In this document: piece by piece, positions 44,335-53,293 of the stretch
Numbering within the stretch: the first letter of the stretch is position 1
How the letters are laid out: each line of letters starts with the position of its first letter
From: Veillonella sp. R32
GTDB lineage: Bacteria; Bacillota; Negativicutes; Veillonellales; Veillonellaceae
DNA: 64,000 bases
NCBI RefSeq assembly: GCF_010093125.1
Contig: NZ_NMZQ01000011.1
Span: 62,001-126,000 of the forward strand
Direction: 5' to 3'
Notes under the pieces: model-generated
Databases searched by the model: none
Seen by the model: only the letters and a program-made list of their open reading frames with translations
What the model was told of the DNA's origin: nothing
Position numbers and translations under genes: made by a program

Positions 44335-46161
44335 TTATCGCCTCCGTTCCTTCGCATAGGCTAAGATAAGTCCTGTAGCTACTGCGTTACGAGCTCCTTC
44401 TGTGCCCCGTACATTGCCTCGTCCAGCCACTAAATTGTAATGAGATAAGGCATCGGTTACTAGTTGTGGTACTTCAAAGTCTAATGCAGAACCACCTACA
44501 ATAACTACAAATGGAATATCTCGTACATTGTGCGTTGGACTTACAGCGCGAAGGGCACGTAAGGAATTAGTTACAAATACACGTTCTTTAGCCGTCTGTC
44601 GCACAATCTTTATTTTTTCCATAGACACGTCCCCTTCAATCGGAACAAGACCTTCATCTGTTACAATCACAGTTTTGGCAAATAAAGAGGCGGGTAATGG
44701 ATCCGTAAAGAACTGCACATTGCCATCTTCATGACGAATGTGATACACACTGATTACTTTGGCAAGAGGGAATTTTTTTATACTTTCCGCTAAATGAATA
44801 TCTTCTAAGCCAAGCTCTGAATTAATTAACATAGTTACCATATTACCGGCACCAGCTAAGTGAATGGCTTTTACTTTGCCATCAGGCCCCATAATGGAAG
44901 CATCCGTTGAGCCGGCACCTAAGTCAAGAATCGCCAGCGGTGTTTCTGTGCCTGGTGTTGTTAGTGCACCCAGAATAGCCGACTCCGCTTCTTGACCACC
45001 AATTTCAACAGGAATGCGCAATTCTCGTTCTACTTCTTTAGCGATAATCTCCATTTGTAAATGGTCCGATTTTACCATGGATGCAATGCCTACGGCTTGT
45101 TCCATGGAGAACTCTCCAGCGAGCCCCCCTTTTACATTAATTGGTACTGATGTATCTACAGCTAATAAATCTTCAATAAACACTTCATTCGGTGATTTAT
45201 TCGTCAAATTAGCCATAGTTTGACGTACTTTTTCAAGCATACCGCCTACATTAGTGCCAGCTTCGCCACATACATTTTCAATTTTCGATACTTGTCCAAG
45301 GGTGGCCATAATCTGTTCCGCCCCTGCCGATATATCCACTGATACAGTGCGACCATCACCACTAACAACCACCGAGCCAGCGGGAATTACCCGCTCTTTT
45401 ACATCCCCAGCCGGGGTTTTAATTACTACGGCTGACCGATTACCAATAAGCGCTCTTGCTATAGGTACAATATTTTTGGTCTCTTCAGCAGACAGTTTAA
45501 ACACGGTAGCAATGCCATAAGGATTAGACAATTGGGAAATAACTTTACCTGGCTCAACTACTTCTACAGCCGCTAACATACCAAGTGGTACTTTATCTAC
45601 AAAGGCTACTTCATCAATAATAGGAATAGGTTGTTGTAAACGATTAGCTACGAGCACGCCATCATCGGCTTGTAATATAGCGCCTGTAATGCGATACCCT
45701 TTAACTACATAGACGTTAATCAATTCAGCGACTAGCTGAAAATCTATTTCTTTCGGTACTACTACGATGTAGTCCTCAGTCATAGGTTTATCTAGCAGTT
45801 GTAAAATATGAGCCGTCTGACCCACACCAATACCAAGTCCACCAGGGGTTTTCGGATTATGACCAATCATCGTTGATTCAGTAATAATAGTCTCCGTAAT
45901 TGTTTCCATCGCCACATCGCCAATAACCGGGGTAGCTTCATTGATACGTATTAAATCGATGTCCTGCAAGGACAAGCCCGTTTTAGCAACTAATTGCCGA
46001 AGGGAAGCAAATAAACCTTGAATATTATCCTTCGTCCCCTTGATGCCAGTCGTATCAGCAATGGCCGACCCTAGGAAACGAACCTCACCAGACTCGTGAA
46101 TTTCCGCTAAGGCTGATTCAGTTGTAGAATTTCCTATATCAATACCAACGACTCGCTTCAT
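44335..46161 (-). CDS. pduG: Diol dehydratase reactivase large subunit PduG
   Basis: 608 residues, full length. ATPase motifs of the Hsp70/actin type: 'VVGIDIGNSTTESALAEI' at the start, 'LAILDLGAGSTDASIMGPDG' at ~405, and 'DIPFVVIVGGSALDFEVPQL' near the end. With PduH it releases inactive cobalamin from the diol dehydratase using ATP. It lies 18 bp after pduE. Confidence 0.96.
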   Translation of the reverse strand: MKRVVGIDIGNSTTESALAEIHESGEVRFLGSAIADTTGIKGTKDNIQGLFASLRQLVAKTGLSLQDIDLIRINEATPVIGDVAMETITETIITESTMIGHNPKTPGGLGIGVGQTAHILQLLDKPMTEDYIVVVPKEIDFQLVAELINVYVVKGYRITGAILQADDGVLVANRLQQPIPIIDEVAFVDKVPLGMLAAVEVVEPGKVISQLSNPYGIATVFKLSAEETKNIVPIARALIGNRSAVVIKTPAGDVKERVIPAGSVVVSGDGRTVSVDISAGAEQIMATLGQVSKIENVCGEAGTNVGGMLEKVRQTMANLTNKSPNEVFIEDLLAVDTSVPINVKGGLAGEFSMEQAVGIASMVKSDHLQMEIIAKEVERELRIPVEIGGQEAESAILGALTTPGTETPLAILDLGAGSTDASIMGPDGKVKAIHLAGAGNMVTMLINSELGLEDIHLAESIKKFPLAKVISVYHIRHEDGNVQFFTDPLPASLFAKTVIVTDEGLVPIEGDVSMEKIKIVRQTAKERVFVTNSLRALRAVSPTHNVRDIPFVVIVGGSALDFEVPQLVTDALSHYNLVAGRGNVRGTEGARNAVATGLILAYAKERRR

Positions 46162-46179
46162 ATGCTTAACTCCTAACTC

Positions 46180-46698
46180 TTAGTTATCACCTTTTAATTT
46201 TTTACGGCGTTCATAATTTTCAGCTGCTTCACGAACGAAATCAGCACAAATCACAGCACCATATTCTCTTTCTAATTCATCAGCCATCGCCAATAATTCT
46301 TGTTTAGAAGAACGATAAGGGCGAAGGGCATTGTACATTTCAAGTAAGCGTTTATCCCCTACTTTTGTCATTTCAGCAGCACGGGAGAAGTTGAATTCGA
46401 TTTGGTCACGACCGCCTGCTTTAGCAATTTGACCTTGTGCCTTCAAAATCTCTGGGCTAATACGCATATCTTCCATAGATACTTGGCCATTCATAACACT
46501 ATCTAAGGTAATATCATCCAGCCCTTTATCGCCTACGCGAATCCATTCAGGATGTTTTTTAGCAATTGGATAGTCAGCTACGGTAGCCACACGTTCACTG
46601 GAAGATGTGTGCGTTGTGCTAGCTGTAGTTGGTGCTGGCGTTCCTTTTTGCATATCTTCTAAAATCTTACGAATCATAGATTCCATTTCTGTACTCAT
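46180..46698 (-). CDS. pduE: Propanediol dehydratase small subunit PduE
   Basis: 172 residues. 'YPIAKKHPEWIRVGDKGLDD' and 'LLEMYNALRPYRSSKQEL' are standard PduE landmarks. The first ~18 residues ('STEMESMIRKILEDMQKG') form an encapsulation-like helix followed by a Thr/Pro/Ser linker. Part of the B12-dependent (PduCDE)2 enzyme. Confidence 0.95.
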   Translation of the reverse strand: MSTEMESMIRKILEDMQKGTPAPTTASTTHTSSSERVATVADYPIAKKHPEWIRVGDKGLDDITLDSVMNGQVSMEDMRISPEILKAQGQIAKAGGRDQIEFNFSRAAEMTKVGDKRLLEMYNALRPYRSSKQELLAMADELEREYGAVICADFVREAAENYERRKKLKGDN

Positions 46699-46708
46699 AG
46701 TGGCCTCC

Positions 46709-47389
46709 TTATAGGCTCACGCGGCATTCATCAGCCGGTTTACCTTTAACTACCCGTTTTGTTTCTTTAATATGTAATAGGGCTGACAAGGCTTGATATT
46801 TAGGCCGTGCCATCTGGTCATTTAAGGTCGCTACTGGTGTTGGGGATTCCCCTTTAGCATATTTAGCCGCATTTTTACCAATGGCGCGATATACTTCTTC
46901 CGTAAGTAATGGAGCTTGTGGGAATAATTCTAAGTTGGAAAGGGGCTGTAAATCACGTTGGTGAATTACTGTCGTTCCTTTAGACTGAATGCCGATACAA
47001 ATACCGGAACCAGATAATTTATCCCCTTCAACTGCTACAGCCGCCACGTCAGAAGAACGATATACACGTACAACCCGTGCTTTTAAACCTTCTTCTTCAA
47101 TACCAGCTACCAATTGACGGATTACATTGCGATGAGGTACCCCTACAATCGTAGTCCGTTGGCTACGACCAAAGGCAGGACCTACTGCGATAACTACTTC
47201 ATCAGGGGCTGTATGAGATTCAGCCGGACCACCTGTTTGAATCCAAGTATCATCAGTATCTTCTTCTTTAGGACGCGAAGCAGGTGCTGCGGAGGAGCCA
47301 GAGAATGTTACAGGCTCGCTAGCAGTGCCCATTTCTTTAAGCACTTCCATGATGAGTGCACGTAAAACTTGCTCATTAACTTCAGCCAT
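46709..47389 (-). CDS. pduD: Propanediol dehydratase medium subunit PduD
   Basis: 226 residues. The N-terminal helix '[20 protein letters not shown]' is the encapsulation signal known for PduD. The core shows '[20 protein letters not shown]', '[20 protein letters not shown]' and '[20 protein letters not shown]', which build part of the cobalamin site. Medium subunit of the diol dehydratase. Confidence 0.96.
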   Translation of the reverse strand: MAEVNEQVLRALIMEVLKEMGTASEPVTFSGSSAAPASRPKEEDTDDTWIQTGGPAESHTAPDEVVIAVGPAFGRSQRTTIVGVPHRNVIRQLVAGIEEEGLKARVVRVYRSSDVAAVAVEGDKLSGSGICIGIQSKGTTVIHQRDLQPLSNLELFPQAPLLTEEVYRAIGKNAAKYAKGESPTPVATLNDQMARPKYQALSALLHIKETKRVVKGKPADECRVSL

Positions 47390-47401
47390 GTGGATTCCTC
47401 C

Positions 47402-49063
47402 TTATATATCTCGTGGATCAATTGCATTTGGAATATTTTTGATGGTTTCCCAATCTTCGCCTTCCAAACGATAACCAGTGCCTACGCCAGCATAATCATT
47501 TGGATTATTAATAGCGGAGTTTACATTGAATTTATCGTCAAAAATAGCAGCCGTCTGCAAATAGTCACCAGCAATTTTTTGTTTTAACAAATTAAGTACA
47601 CTTTGGGCGATATCATTAAAACCGCGTTTAGCAAGACCTTTAACAAAGTCAATACCTGTTACACCACGAGCCATAATATCAGCAGCCCCTTTAATATCGG
47701 CTACTTTATCACGTTCTGGCATATCTTTAGAACCATGAGCATAAGTAGCTGCTTCTACTTCTTCATCAGTAATAGCTGGCAACCCTAATTCAGCAAATAA
47801 GCCTTGAAGAGCACGAGCCGCTTTATTACGAACTGCTACCACTTCTTCTTCACGCACTGGTTTCAAACCACCGTTAACTTTGAGGTCACGTTGAATAATT
47901 GTCCAGTCATCATAGTCTTCTGCATCCCAGTTAGAGCCAGCAAACATGTTGTCATAGTTTGGTGTAGAGCTATAACCAGAGCAAATGAAGTCTGTACCAG
48001 GGCAGAACTGCATAAGTGTACGTGCTGTACGACGTAAGTCGGAATGACTGAATGTTTGGTCATTACTAGAAGCACATTCAAGATCGAGCATAGCAGCAAT
48101 TAAGTTTTCTGCAATAACCGCACGAATACCAGATGGTACAGCTGCTGGAATACCGATACAACTTACAGAACCATTTTGGATACCTTGTACACCAGCCCCT
48201 TTAGTAATATAGAGACAACGTGTTTCAAGGTATAACATGGATTTACCTTCCGCTTGGCCCATCTGTACTTCCGAACCAGTACCAGAGGTGAAACGCATTT
48301 TTAAACCACGAGAAGCATACGCAGAGGCTAAGAACGCTTTAGACCATGGTGTATCATCGCCATCAGTAAATACATCTTCTGTACCATATACGGAAATAGT
48401 TTCTGCATAAGCTGTGAAACCACGCATACCAAGTTCTAATTCAGTGGCTTCTTCCAAGGAGCATTGAGTCAATACGCCGGGGCGACCTGCTTGGGAACCA
48501 ACAAGAATACTAATAGCATTTAATGGTGCATAACGAGCAACAGCTACTGTAGTTTCTTCTTCTGCAAAACCACGGAAAGCCCCTTCAGCCGCATCCGCTG
48601 CAATTTGTACAGGATTATCGTTTACATTCGTTACATGAGCTTGGTTAGCCATAGTGCGACGAGCACGCATTTTTTGCATACATTGCATCATTTCAACAAC
48701 ATTGAAATGGCTTACTACTTCTACCATTTTAGCTGGTGTCATAGATTTAGCTAAACTAGCAATTTCACTGCGTGGCACAGTTGGTGTCAAAATCATATTA
48801 GCGATTTGACGAGAATCCATAGCCATAACTTCTTCAGCTCGTTCTAAGCGAATTGCATAGTTAGCAATAAATGTATCAATTAAGTCGAAATCTTCACGAC
48901 GCTTGCCGTCAAGTTCAACTATTTTACCATTTTCAATACGAATACTAGGCTTTGGATCTTGTGGGGATTCCATAGCTATAAAGCCTTCTTCTACCCACTC
49001 TTTTACATATCCATCCTGATTAACAGGGCGCTGACTTAATACTTCAAAACGTTTTGATCTCAT
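47402..49063 (-). CDS. pduC: Propanediol dehydratase large subunit PduC
   Basis: 553 residues, the usual size. 'RSKRFEVLSQRPVNQDGYVK' at the N-terminus, 'GSQAGRPGVLTQCSLEEATE' and 'CIGIPAAVPSGIRAVIAENL' are strongly conserved TIM-barrel segments. It catalyses the adenosylcobalamin-dependent dehydration of 1,2-propanediol to propionaldehyde (glycerol may also be accepted). It sits between the shell genes pduAB and pduD. Confidence 0.97.
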   Translation of the reverse strand: MRSKRFEVLSQRPVNQDGYVKEWVEEGFIAMESPQDPKPSIRIENGKIVELDGKRREDFDLIDTFIANYAIRLERAEEVMAMDSRQIANMILTPTVPRSEIASLAKSMTPAKMVEVVSHFNVVEMMQCMQKMRARRTMANQAHVTNVNDNPVQIAADAAEGAFRGFAEEETTVAVARYAPLNAISILVGSQAGRPGVLTQCSLEEATELELGMRGFTAYAETISVYGTEDVFTDGDDTPWSKAFLASAYASRGLKMRFTSGTGSEVQMGQAEGKSMLYLETRCLYITKGAGVQGIQNGSVSCIGIPAAVPSGIRAVIAENLIAAMLDLECASSNDQTFSHSDLRRTARTLMQFCPGTDFICSGYSSTPNYDNMFAGSNWDAEDYDDWTIIQRDLKVNGGLKPVREEEVVAVRNKAARALQGLFAELGLPAITDEEVEAATYAHGSKDMPERDKVADIKGAADIMARGVTGIDFVKGLAKRGFNDIAQSVLNLLKQKIAGDYLQTAAIFDDKFNVNSAINNPNDYAGVGTGYRLEGEDWETIKNIPNAIDPRDI

Positions 49064-49090
49064 ATTTCAAGCTTCCTTTCTGTATAAGGT

Positions 49091-49906
49091 TTAGATATAA
49101 GAAGGGGCATCATTTTTAGGTTCGCTACCTAAGGTACCTAATAATTCTTTACCGATTTCACGAGCAGTAATAACGGCTTGACGAACAGCACCAGAATCAC
49201 CAGAAATTTGTAAAATTACTTCGTTGGAGAAGCTTGTGCCATTAGCTGGGGATGCATAGCCAATTACATCAACATTAGCAGCTTTCACAGCAGCATCAGC
49301 CATAACTACACCAATAGCAGCAGGAGCGCCTACGATAAGGCCAAAAGCTTTACCTTCTGGTGCGCCAAAAGCGGTGTTAATTGCATGACTAGCACGAGCT
49401 GTATATTGTAATTCAATATGACCTGCTTCATTGCCATATACATCGCCAAATGTGCGTTCCACTTCTTTAAGTGTTACTTCTACAGCACGTTTTACATCAG
49501 AAACATCATCGCCACCAAAGATAATCAAAGAACCATGACCAGCGCCACCTTTAGTGTCACGAGCTAATTCAATACTTACGATTTCTGTGTTGGTTGCTTT
49601 TACCGCTTCATCAGCTGCCATAATGTGTGGACCTGCACCAGTACGAGCACCTACAACACCAATTGAACGATATTTTTTTGTCAATTTCATTGCATCAAGA
49701 ACTTGCTGATCAACATTTGCTATTACTAAACCAATTGTGTCACCGAATTTAGCTGTGCCGATAAATTCTGTTAAACTGCAACTATTCGCCATAACTTGTT
49801 CCGCTCCTTTGCTTTCACTTTGCTTGTCTGCTGTTGCTGATAAAGTATCAGCTTTGCTTAATACACGTTTTAGAATTTCGTCTACCATTTTGTCCGTATT
49901 ACTCAT
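49091..49906 (-). CDS. pduB: BMC trimeric shell protein PduB
   Basis: 271 residues with two BMC domains in tandem ('GDTIGLVIANVDQQVLDAM' and 'GKAFGLIVGAPAAIGVVMAD'). The N-terminal '[20 protein letters not shown]' is a short helix needed in PduB to tie the enzyme core to the shell. An internal ATG at 49792 has its own AAAGGAG (49804-49810), so a shorter PduB' of 233 residues can be made, as in Salmonella. It overlaps the pduA stop by one base. Confidence 0.95.
   Translation of the reverse strand: MSNTDKMVDEILKRVLSKADTLSATADKQSESKGAEQVMANSCSLTEFIGTAKFGDTIGLVIANVDQQVLDAMKLTKKYRSIGVVGARTGAGPHIMAADEAVKATNTEIVSIELARDTKGGAGHGSLIIFGGDDVSDVKRAVEVTLKEVERTFGDVYGNEAGHIELQYTARASHAINTAFGAPEGKAFGLIVGAPAAIGVVMADAAVKAANVDVIGYASPANGTSFSNEVILQISGDSGAVRQAVITAREIGKELLGTLGSEPKNDAPSYI
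49804..49810 (-). promoter_or_regulatory. Internal ribosome-binding site for PduB'
   Basis: AAAGGAG eleven bases before the in-frame ATG at 49792 inside pduB; this supports a second, shorter shell product without the N-terminal helix. Confidence 0.6.
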
Positions 49907-50193
49907 TACGCATCACCTTTTTCCTTTAAGAGTAAGCGTTCCACTTCACTATGAGGGCGTGGAATTACATGGGTAGATACGACTTGGCCAACTCGTTCTG
50001 CTGCCGCAGCACCTGCATCTACAGAGGCTTTAACAGCACCAACATCGCCACGTACCATAACTGTTACCAAACCAGACCCAATTTTTTCAGTGCCAATTAA
50101 TGTTACATTAGCGGCCTTTACCATGGCATCAGCTGCTTCGATAGCTCCTACGAGGCCTTTCGTTTCAACCATGCCTAATGCTTCTTGCGACAT
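49906..50193 (-). CDS. pduA: BMC hexameric shell protein PduA
   Basis: 95 residues, one BMC domain ('[20 protein letters not shown]', '[20 protein letters not shown]', '[17 protein letters not shown]'). PduA hexamers form the facets and pores through which diol enters. An in-frame ATG at 50202 abuts the AGGAG; the ATG at 50193, nine bases after it, is the likely start. First gene of the operon. Confidence 0.93.
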   Translation of the reverse strand: MSQEALGMVETKGLVGAIEAADAMVKAANVTLIGTEKIGSGLVTVMVRGDVGAVKASVDAGAAAAERVGQVVSTHVIPRPHSEVERLLLKEKGDA

Positions 50194-50262
50194 ACAATTC
50201 ATCTCCTATCTTTGGCGCAATCCTATTTTTTTACCACAATGAATGCGGTTCTGTGTAAATTT

Positions 50263-50348
50263 AGTATACAAAATAACAGTATTCCATTTTTTAACACATT
50301 TTTGCCAAATTTTATTATTTTATTCTGCAAATAACAATTTTTTGTTAT
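50263..50348 (-). promoter_or_regulatory. pdu control region: -10 element and palindrome
   Basis: A minus-strand TATACT (50263-50268) lacks a recognisable -35, as expected for an activator-dependent promoter. A perfect palindrome ATAACAATTTTTTGTTAT (50331-50348) lies ~65 bp further up, and an extra ATAACAG half-site (~50273) lies between. This may be where PocR binds, serving both pduA and pocR; inferred only. Confidence 0.45.
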
Positions 50349-50484
50349 AATTAATATAATTAAGAGTCATAAAATTATAGTAAGTTCTGTATCTATCATG
50401 ATTTTTTATCATTTTAAGTATTACCACTTCTTAATCTTTTATTTTCTTTGTACGCCCATACAACAGAAAAAGGGGGTGGCAACG

Positions 50485-51369
50485 ATGCCAACCAATAATT
50501 TTAAGACCGAATCAACCATGATTAATGAAATCATGCGCGATTTCACCAACATTACGGACTTAGCTGCCGTATATGTAGATTTACGAGGCCGCGTACTGTC
50601 TAGTAAATACAATTTCAGCAATTTTTGTAAATATATTCGCAGTCATCCAACCTTGTCGCGCCTTTGCGCCTACTGCGATGCCTATGGTGGCCTGGAAGCC
50701 TCTAAAGGACGTTGTCCATCAGCCTATCGCTGCCATGCAGGCCTAATTGATATTTCCGTGCCTATCATTCACAACGGTCATCTCTTAGGCTACATCGTTG
50801 CGGGGCAAACTATCGTAACGGATTCACAAATGCCGTTAATCTCTGCCCGTAGCGAATGGCATAACGATAGCACCTTAAAAAGTTACTATCGTCAATTGCC
50901 AACCTACTCCTCGGAGGAAGTAACTAGCGCTACCAAAGTATTAAATCTCATGGCAGGCCATCATTTCCCTGACATCCTCAATATGAGTCTAGATTTACCT
51001 GAACTACAAAGCACCAATTGTAGCAGTTGTCAGCAAATGAAAACGAATTACCGCCCAGAAATTAAACGCGCTTTAACCTATATTGATAAAAATTTATGCC
51101 ATAATCCATCCTTGCGGGATATTGCCAATCATGTATACCTAAGTGAGTCCTATCTCTCGAAGATTTTCAAACAAGAAGTAGGCTTATCCTTAGTGCAATA
51201 CATTAATGAGCGCAAATTAGATCAAGCTAAACTCATGTTACGTGGCTCTGATTCTTCTATTGAATCGATTGCCCGTAATCTAGGTTACAATCGGCCTAGT
51301 TATTTCTGTAAAGTATTCAAAGAGGCTACCTCAGAGACACCTCATTCCTATCGTAAAAAATATAAATAA
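50485..51369 (+). CDS. pocR: PocR-type activator (PocR sensor plus AraC HTH)
   Basis: 294 residues. The N-terminal ~180 residues are a PocR ligand domain with a Cys cluster ('LCAYCDAYGGLEASKGRCP', 'YRCHAGLIDISVPI'). The last ~95 residues are an AraC-type double helix-turn-helix ('LRDIANHVYLSESYLSKIFK', 'SIESIARNLGYNRPSYFCKV'). In other pdu loci PocR binds 1,2-propanediol and turns on pdu and cobalamin genes. AAGGGGG precedes the ATG at 50485; the longer frame from 50398 is unlikely. Divergent from pduA. Confidence 0.92.
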   Translation: MPTNNFKTESTMINEIMRDFTNITDLAAVYVDLRGRVLSSKYNFSNFCKYIRSHPTLSRLCAYCDAYGGLEASKGRCPSAYRCHAGLIDISVPIIHNGHLLGYIVAGQTIVTDSQMPLISARSEWHNDSTLKSYYRQLPTYSSEEVTSATKVLNLMAGHHFPDILNMSLDLPELQSTNCSSCQQMKTNYRPEIKRALTYIDKNLCHNPSLRDIANHVYLSESYLSKIFKQEVGLSLVQYINERKLDQAKLMLRGSDSSIESIARNLGYNRPSYFCKVFKEATSETPHSYRKKYK

Positions 51370-51370
51370 T

Positions 51371-51497
51371 AAAAGCAGTATTTAATTTCGCTAACGCCGT
51401 ACCTTTGACAGGCCTGCATCGGTGTGCCCTTTAGACACAAACCAATCCATCCCCTAGGTTCGACATTATCTATTACGAATTAAATACTGCTTTTTTA
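51371..51497 (+). ncRNA. Candidate structured RNA / extended terminator after pocR
   Basis: The ends form a perfect 17-bp stem (51371-51387 with 51478-51494), followed by a T-run, so plus-strand transcripts should end here. Inside lie a bubble, a short helix (CGTACC at 51398 with GGTTCG at 51457) and a hairpin (TGTG 51423-51426 with CACA 51436-51439). The layout of closing stem, bubble and inner helices is richer than a simple terminator. No known Rfam family was recognised by eye. Confidence 0.45.
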
Positions 51498-51547
51498 TAT
51501 ACATTATCTTGCCATATATACTTATTATTAAACTCAAAGGAGCTCCT

Positions 51548-52786
51548 ATGATACACAAAGCCCGACTACAACAACACCTAGATCAGATGTATGCCCTCAG
51601 CACAATTCCAGCTGTACCTGGTATTAATCGCGTAGCCTTCACCGAGCAAGATTGGCAAGGACGAGCTTATCTCATTAACTGTTTACAAGAACTGGGCCTT
51701 ACATTACATTATGATAATTTTGGCAATGTAGTAGGGCGCTATGAAGGTCTACAACCAGAGGCACCCGCCATCATGCTTGGCTCTCACACCGATAGCGTCC
51801 CCCAAGGCGGTCATTATGATGGTCTCGCCGGGATTGTCGCAGCCATCGAAGTCGTCACGGCTTTAAAAGAAGCTAATATACGGTTACAAACACCTATCGA
51901 TATTGCCCTTTTCATGTGCGAAGAATCCAGTCGCTTTGGTTCGGCTACCTTAGGAAGCCAAGCCATGCGCGGCCAACTCACGAAAGAGCGGCTTCATCAA
52001 TTAAAAGATAAACAAGGACTTAGCCTATATGAAGTATTACAACAACGAGGCTTTAACCCCGAAGCCGTACCAAGTGGCTCATACCCTAAGCCTTTAAAAG
52101 CCTTTCTGGAACTCCATATCGAACAAGGCCTTGTATTGGAAGCTACCAATCATCAAATTGGCATAGTCACAGGTATTGCTGCCCCTACTCGCTATAAATT
52201 ACAAGTACATGGCACCGCTGGTCACAGTGGCGCTACCCCTATGAACCATCGTCACGATGGTCTTTGTGCGGCCGCTGATATTATTTTAGCTACCGAACGC
52301 ATCGCCAAGGCCTCTGGCCCAGTGCCGGTAGTGGCTACTATTGGTGTAATTGAGGCTACACCAGGCGTAATGAATGTGATTCCTGGCGAAGTCTCCTTAG
52401 GCCTGGATATTCGTAGCATTTCAGAAACGGCCAAAGAGGAAGCAACCAACGCTATTTTAGAAGCCATTAAAGAAATCAGTGCCACTCGTCAAATCCCTAT
52501 TGAAACTAACCTCATCGCTAATGAAAAACCCCTCATGATTCATGCCACCATGTTAAACGCCATGGAAACTGTTGCTCAAAGTCATCATTATAACTACATG
52601 ACCTTACCTAGTGGCGCAGGTCATGATGCGATGAACTGGGGCGATTATACAGAAGTTGGTATGATTTTCATTCCTTGTGCTAAAGGTATTAGTCATAATC
52701 CCGCTGAAGCCATTAACCTCGATGATTTAATGGCCGGCACCGAATACCTCTTAGAATTAGTACAATACTTAGATGCCTTAACATAA
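51548..52786 (+). CDS. M20-family amidohydrolase (N-carbamoyl-L-amino acid hydrolase/allantoate amidohydrolase type)
   Basis: 412 residues. The binuclear metal ligands are visible: His80 in 'LGSHTDS', Asp91 in 'GGHYDGLAG', Glu126 in 'CEESSRFG', a His in 'ELHIEQG' and the terminal His in 'ISHNPAE'. The dimerisation domain contains 'GTAGHSGATPM'. This is the HyuC/AmaB/AllC subgroup, which frees amino groups from carbamoyl amino acids or ureides; the exact substrate is not decidable. AAAGGAG lies five bases before the ATG at 51548. No hydantoinase or allantoinase is nearby. Confidence 0.87.
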   Translation: MIHKARLQQHLDQMYALSTIPAVPGINRVAFTEQDWQGRAYLINCLQELGLTLHYDNFGNVVGRYEGLQPEAPAIMLGSHTDSVPQGGHYDGLAGIVAAIEVVTALKEANIRLQTPIDIALFMCEESSRFGSATLGSQAMRGQLTKERLHQLKDKQGLSLYEVLQQRGFNPEAVPSGSYPKPLKAFLELHIEQGLVLEATNHQIGIVTGIAAPTRYKLQVHGTAGHSGATPMNHRHDGLCAAADIILATERIAKASGPVPVVATIGVIEATPGVMNVIPGEVSLGLDIRSISETAKEEATNAILEAIKEISATRQIPIETNLIANEKPLMIHATMLNAMETVAQSHHYNYMTLPSGAGHDAMNWGDYTEVGMIFIPCAKGISHNPAEAINLDDLMAGTEYLLELVQYLDALT

Positions 52787-53049
52787 TTCATTTGCTTCAC
52801 CGTACTTTTTTCTAATCTAGCACTACAATCAGTCTTTTCTTAAATTACATATGTATTCTAAAATGTTTATTTTTATGAAATATTTCTGAAATTATGCGTA
52901 TAAACAGTCACTTTAAATGCAATGAATACACAAGATATAGAATATATTTTTATTTTCCCAAAAATATCAAAGACAGTATAAAACCACAATCTACAACTCT
53001 ATAGTGGTATACATGATTTTTGTATACATAGAAAATATTCGTAAAGCTA

Positions 53050-53079
53050 TTGTATTTTTAAGCAACAACATAGTATAAT
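53050..53079 (+). promoter_or_regulatory. Promoter of gltS
   Basis: TTGTAT (53050-53055), 18 bp, TATAAT (53074-53079). The predicted start near 53086 leaves a ~208-nt untranslated leader. Confidence 0.65.
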
Positions 53080-53154
53080 GAAGTCAGTTCCAGAATTACG
53101 TGTAAGAAAGTACCCCTCTAATGGATACTAACTTTACTAAGTTCTCATATTTTT

Positions 53155-53238
53155 GTTTCATAATACGCTTTGCTTAACGTATTCATACTTCACGGTTTAA
53201 TACTCTATATCCAATACAACGCAACGGTATTATGAAAC
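53155..53238 (+). promoter_or_regulatory. Structured leader upstream of gltS
   Basis: A perfect 12-bp inverted repeat, GTTTCATAATAC (53155-53166) and GTATTATGAAAC (53227-53238), encloses 60 nt. A second small hairpin (CCCATT/AATGGG, 53240-53261) follows, and then the ribosome site. A cis-acting RNA control element is possible; no known riboswitch core recognised. The 52787-53049 part of the spacer holds nothing I can identify. Confidence 0.4.
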
Positions 53239-53293
53239 GCCCATTTTAACCATAAGAATGGGACTTTCGTATTGCTTAAAGGAGGCGTTGTTT

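Noticed and set aside
51371-51497. 6S RNA or SRP RNA
   Set aside because: The bubble-and-stem outline recalls 6S RNA, but ~125 nt is short, and no conserved SRP core (GGAAGG...AGCA) or 6S features could be matched by eye.
53086-53293. Known riboswitch (glycine, glutamine, T-box) in the gltS leader
   Set aside because: None of the conserved core sequences of these classes is visible; only an unspecific long stem is seen.
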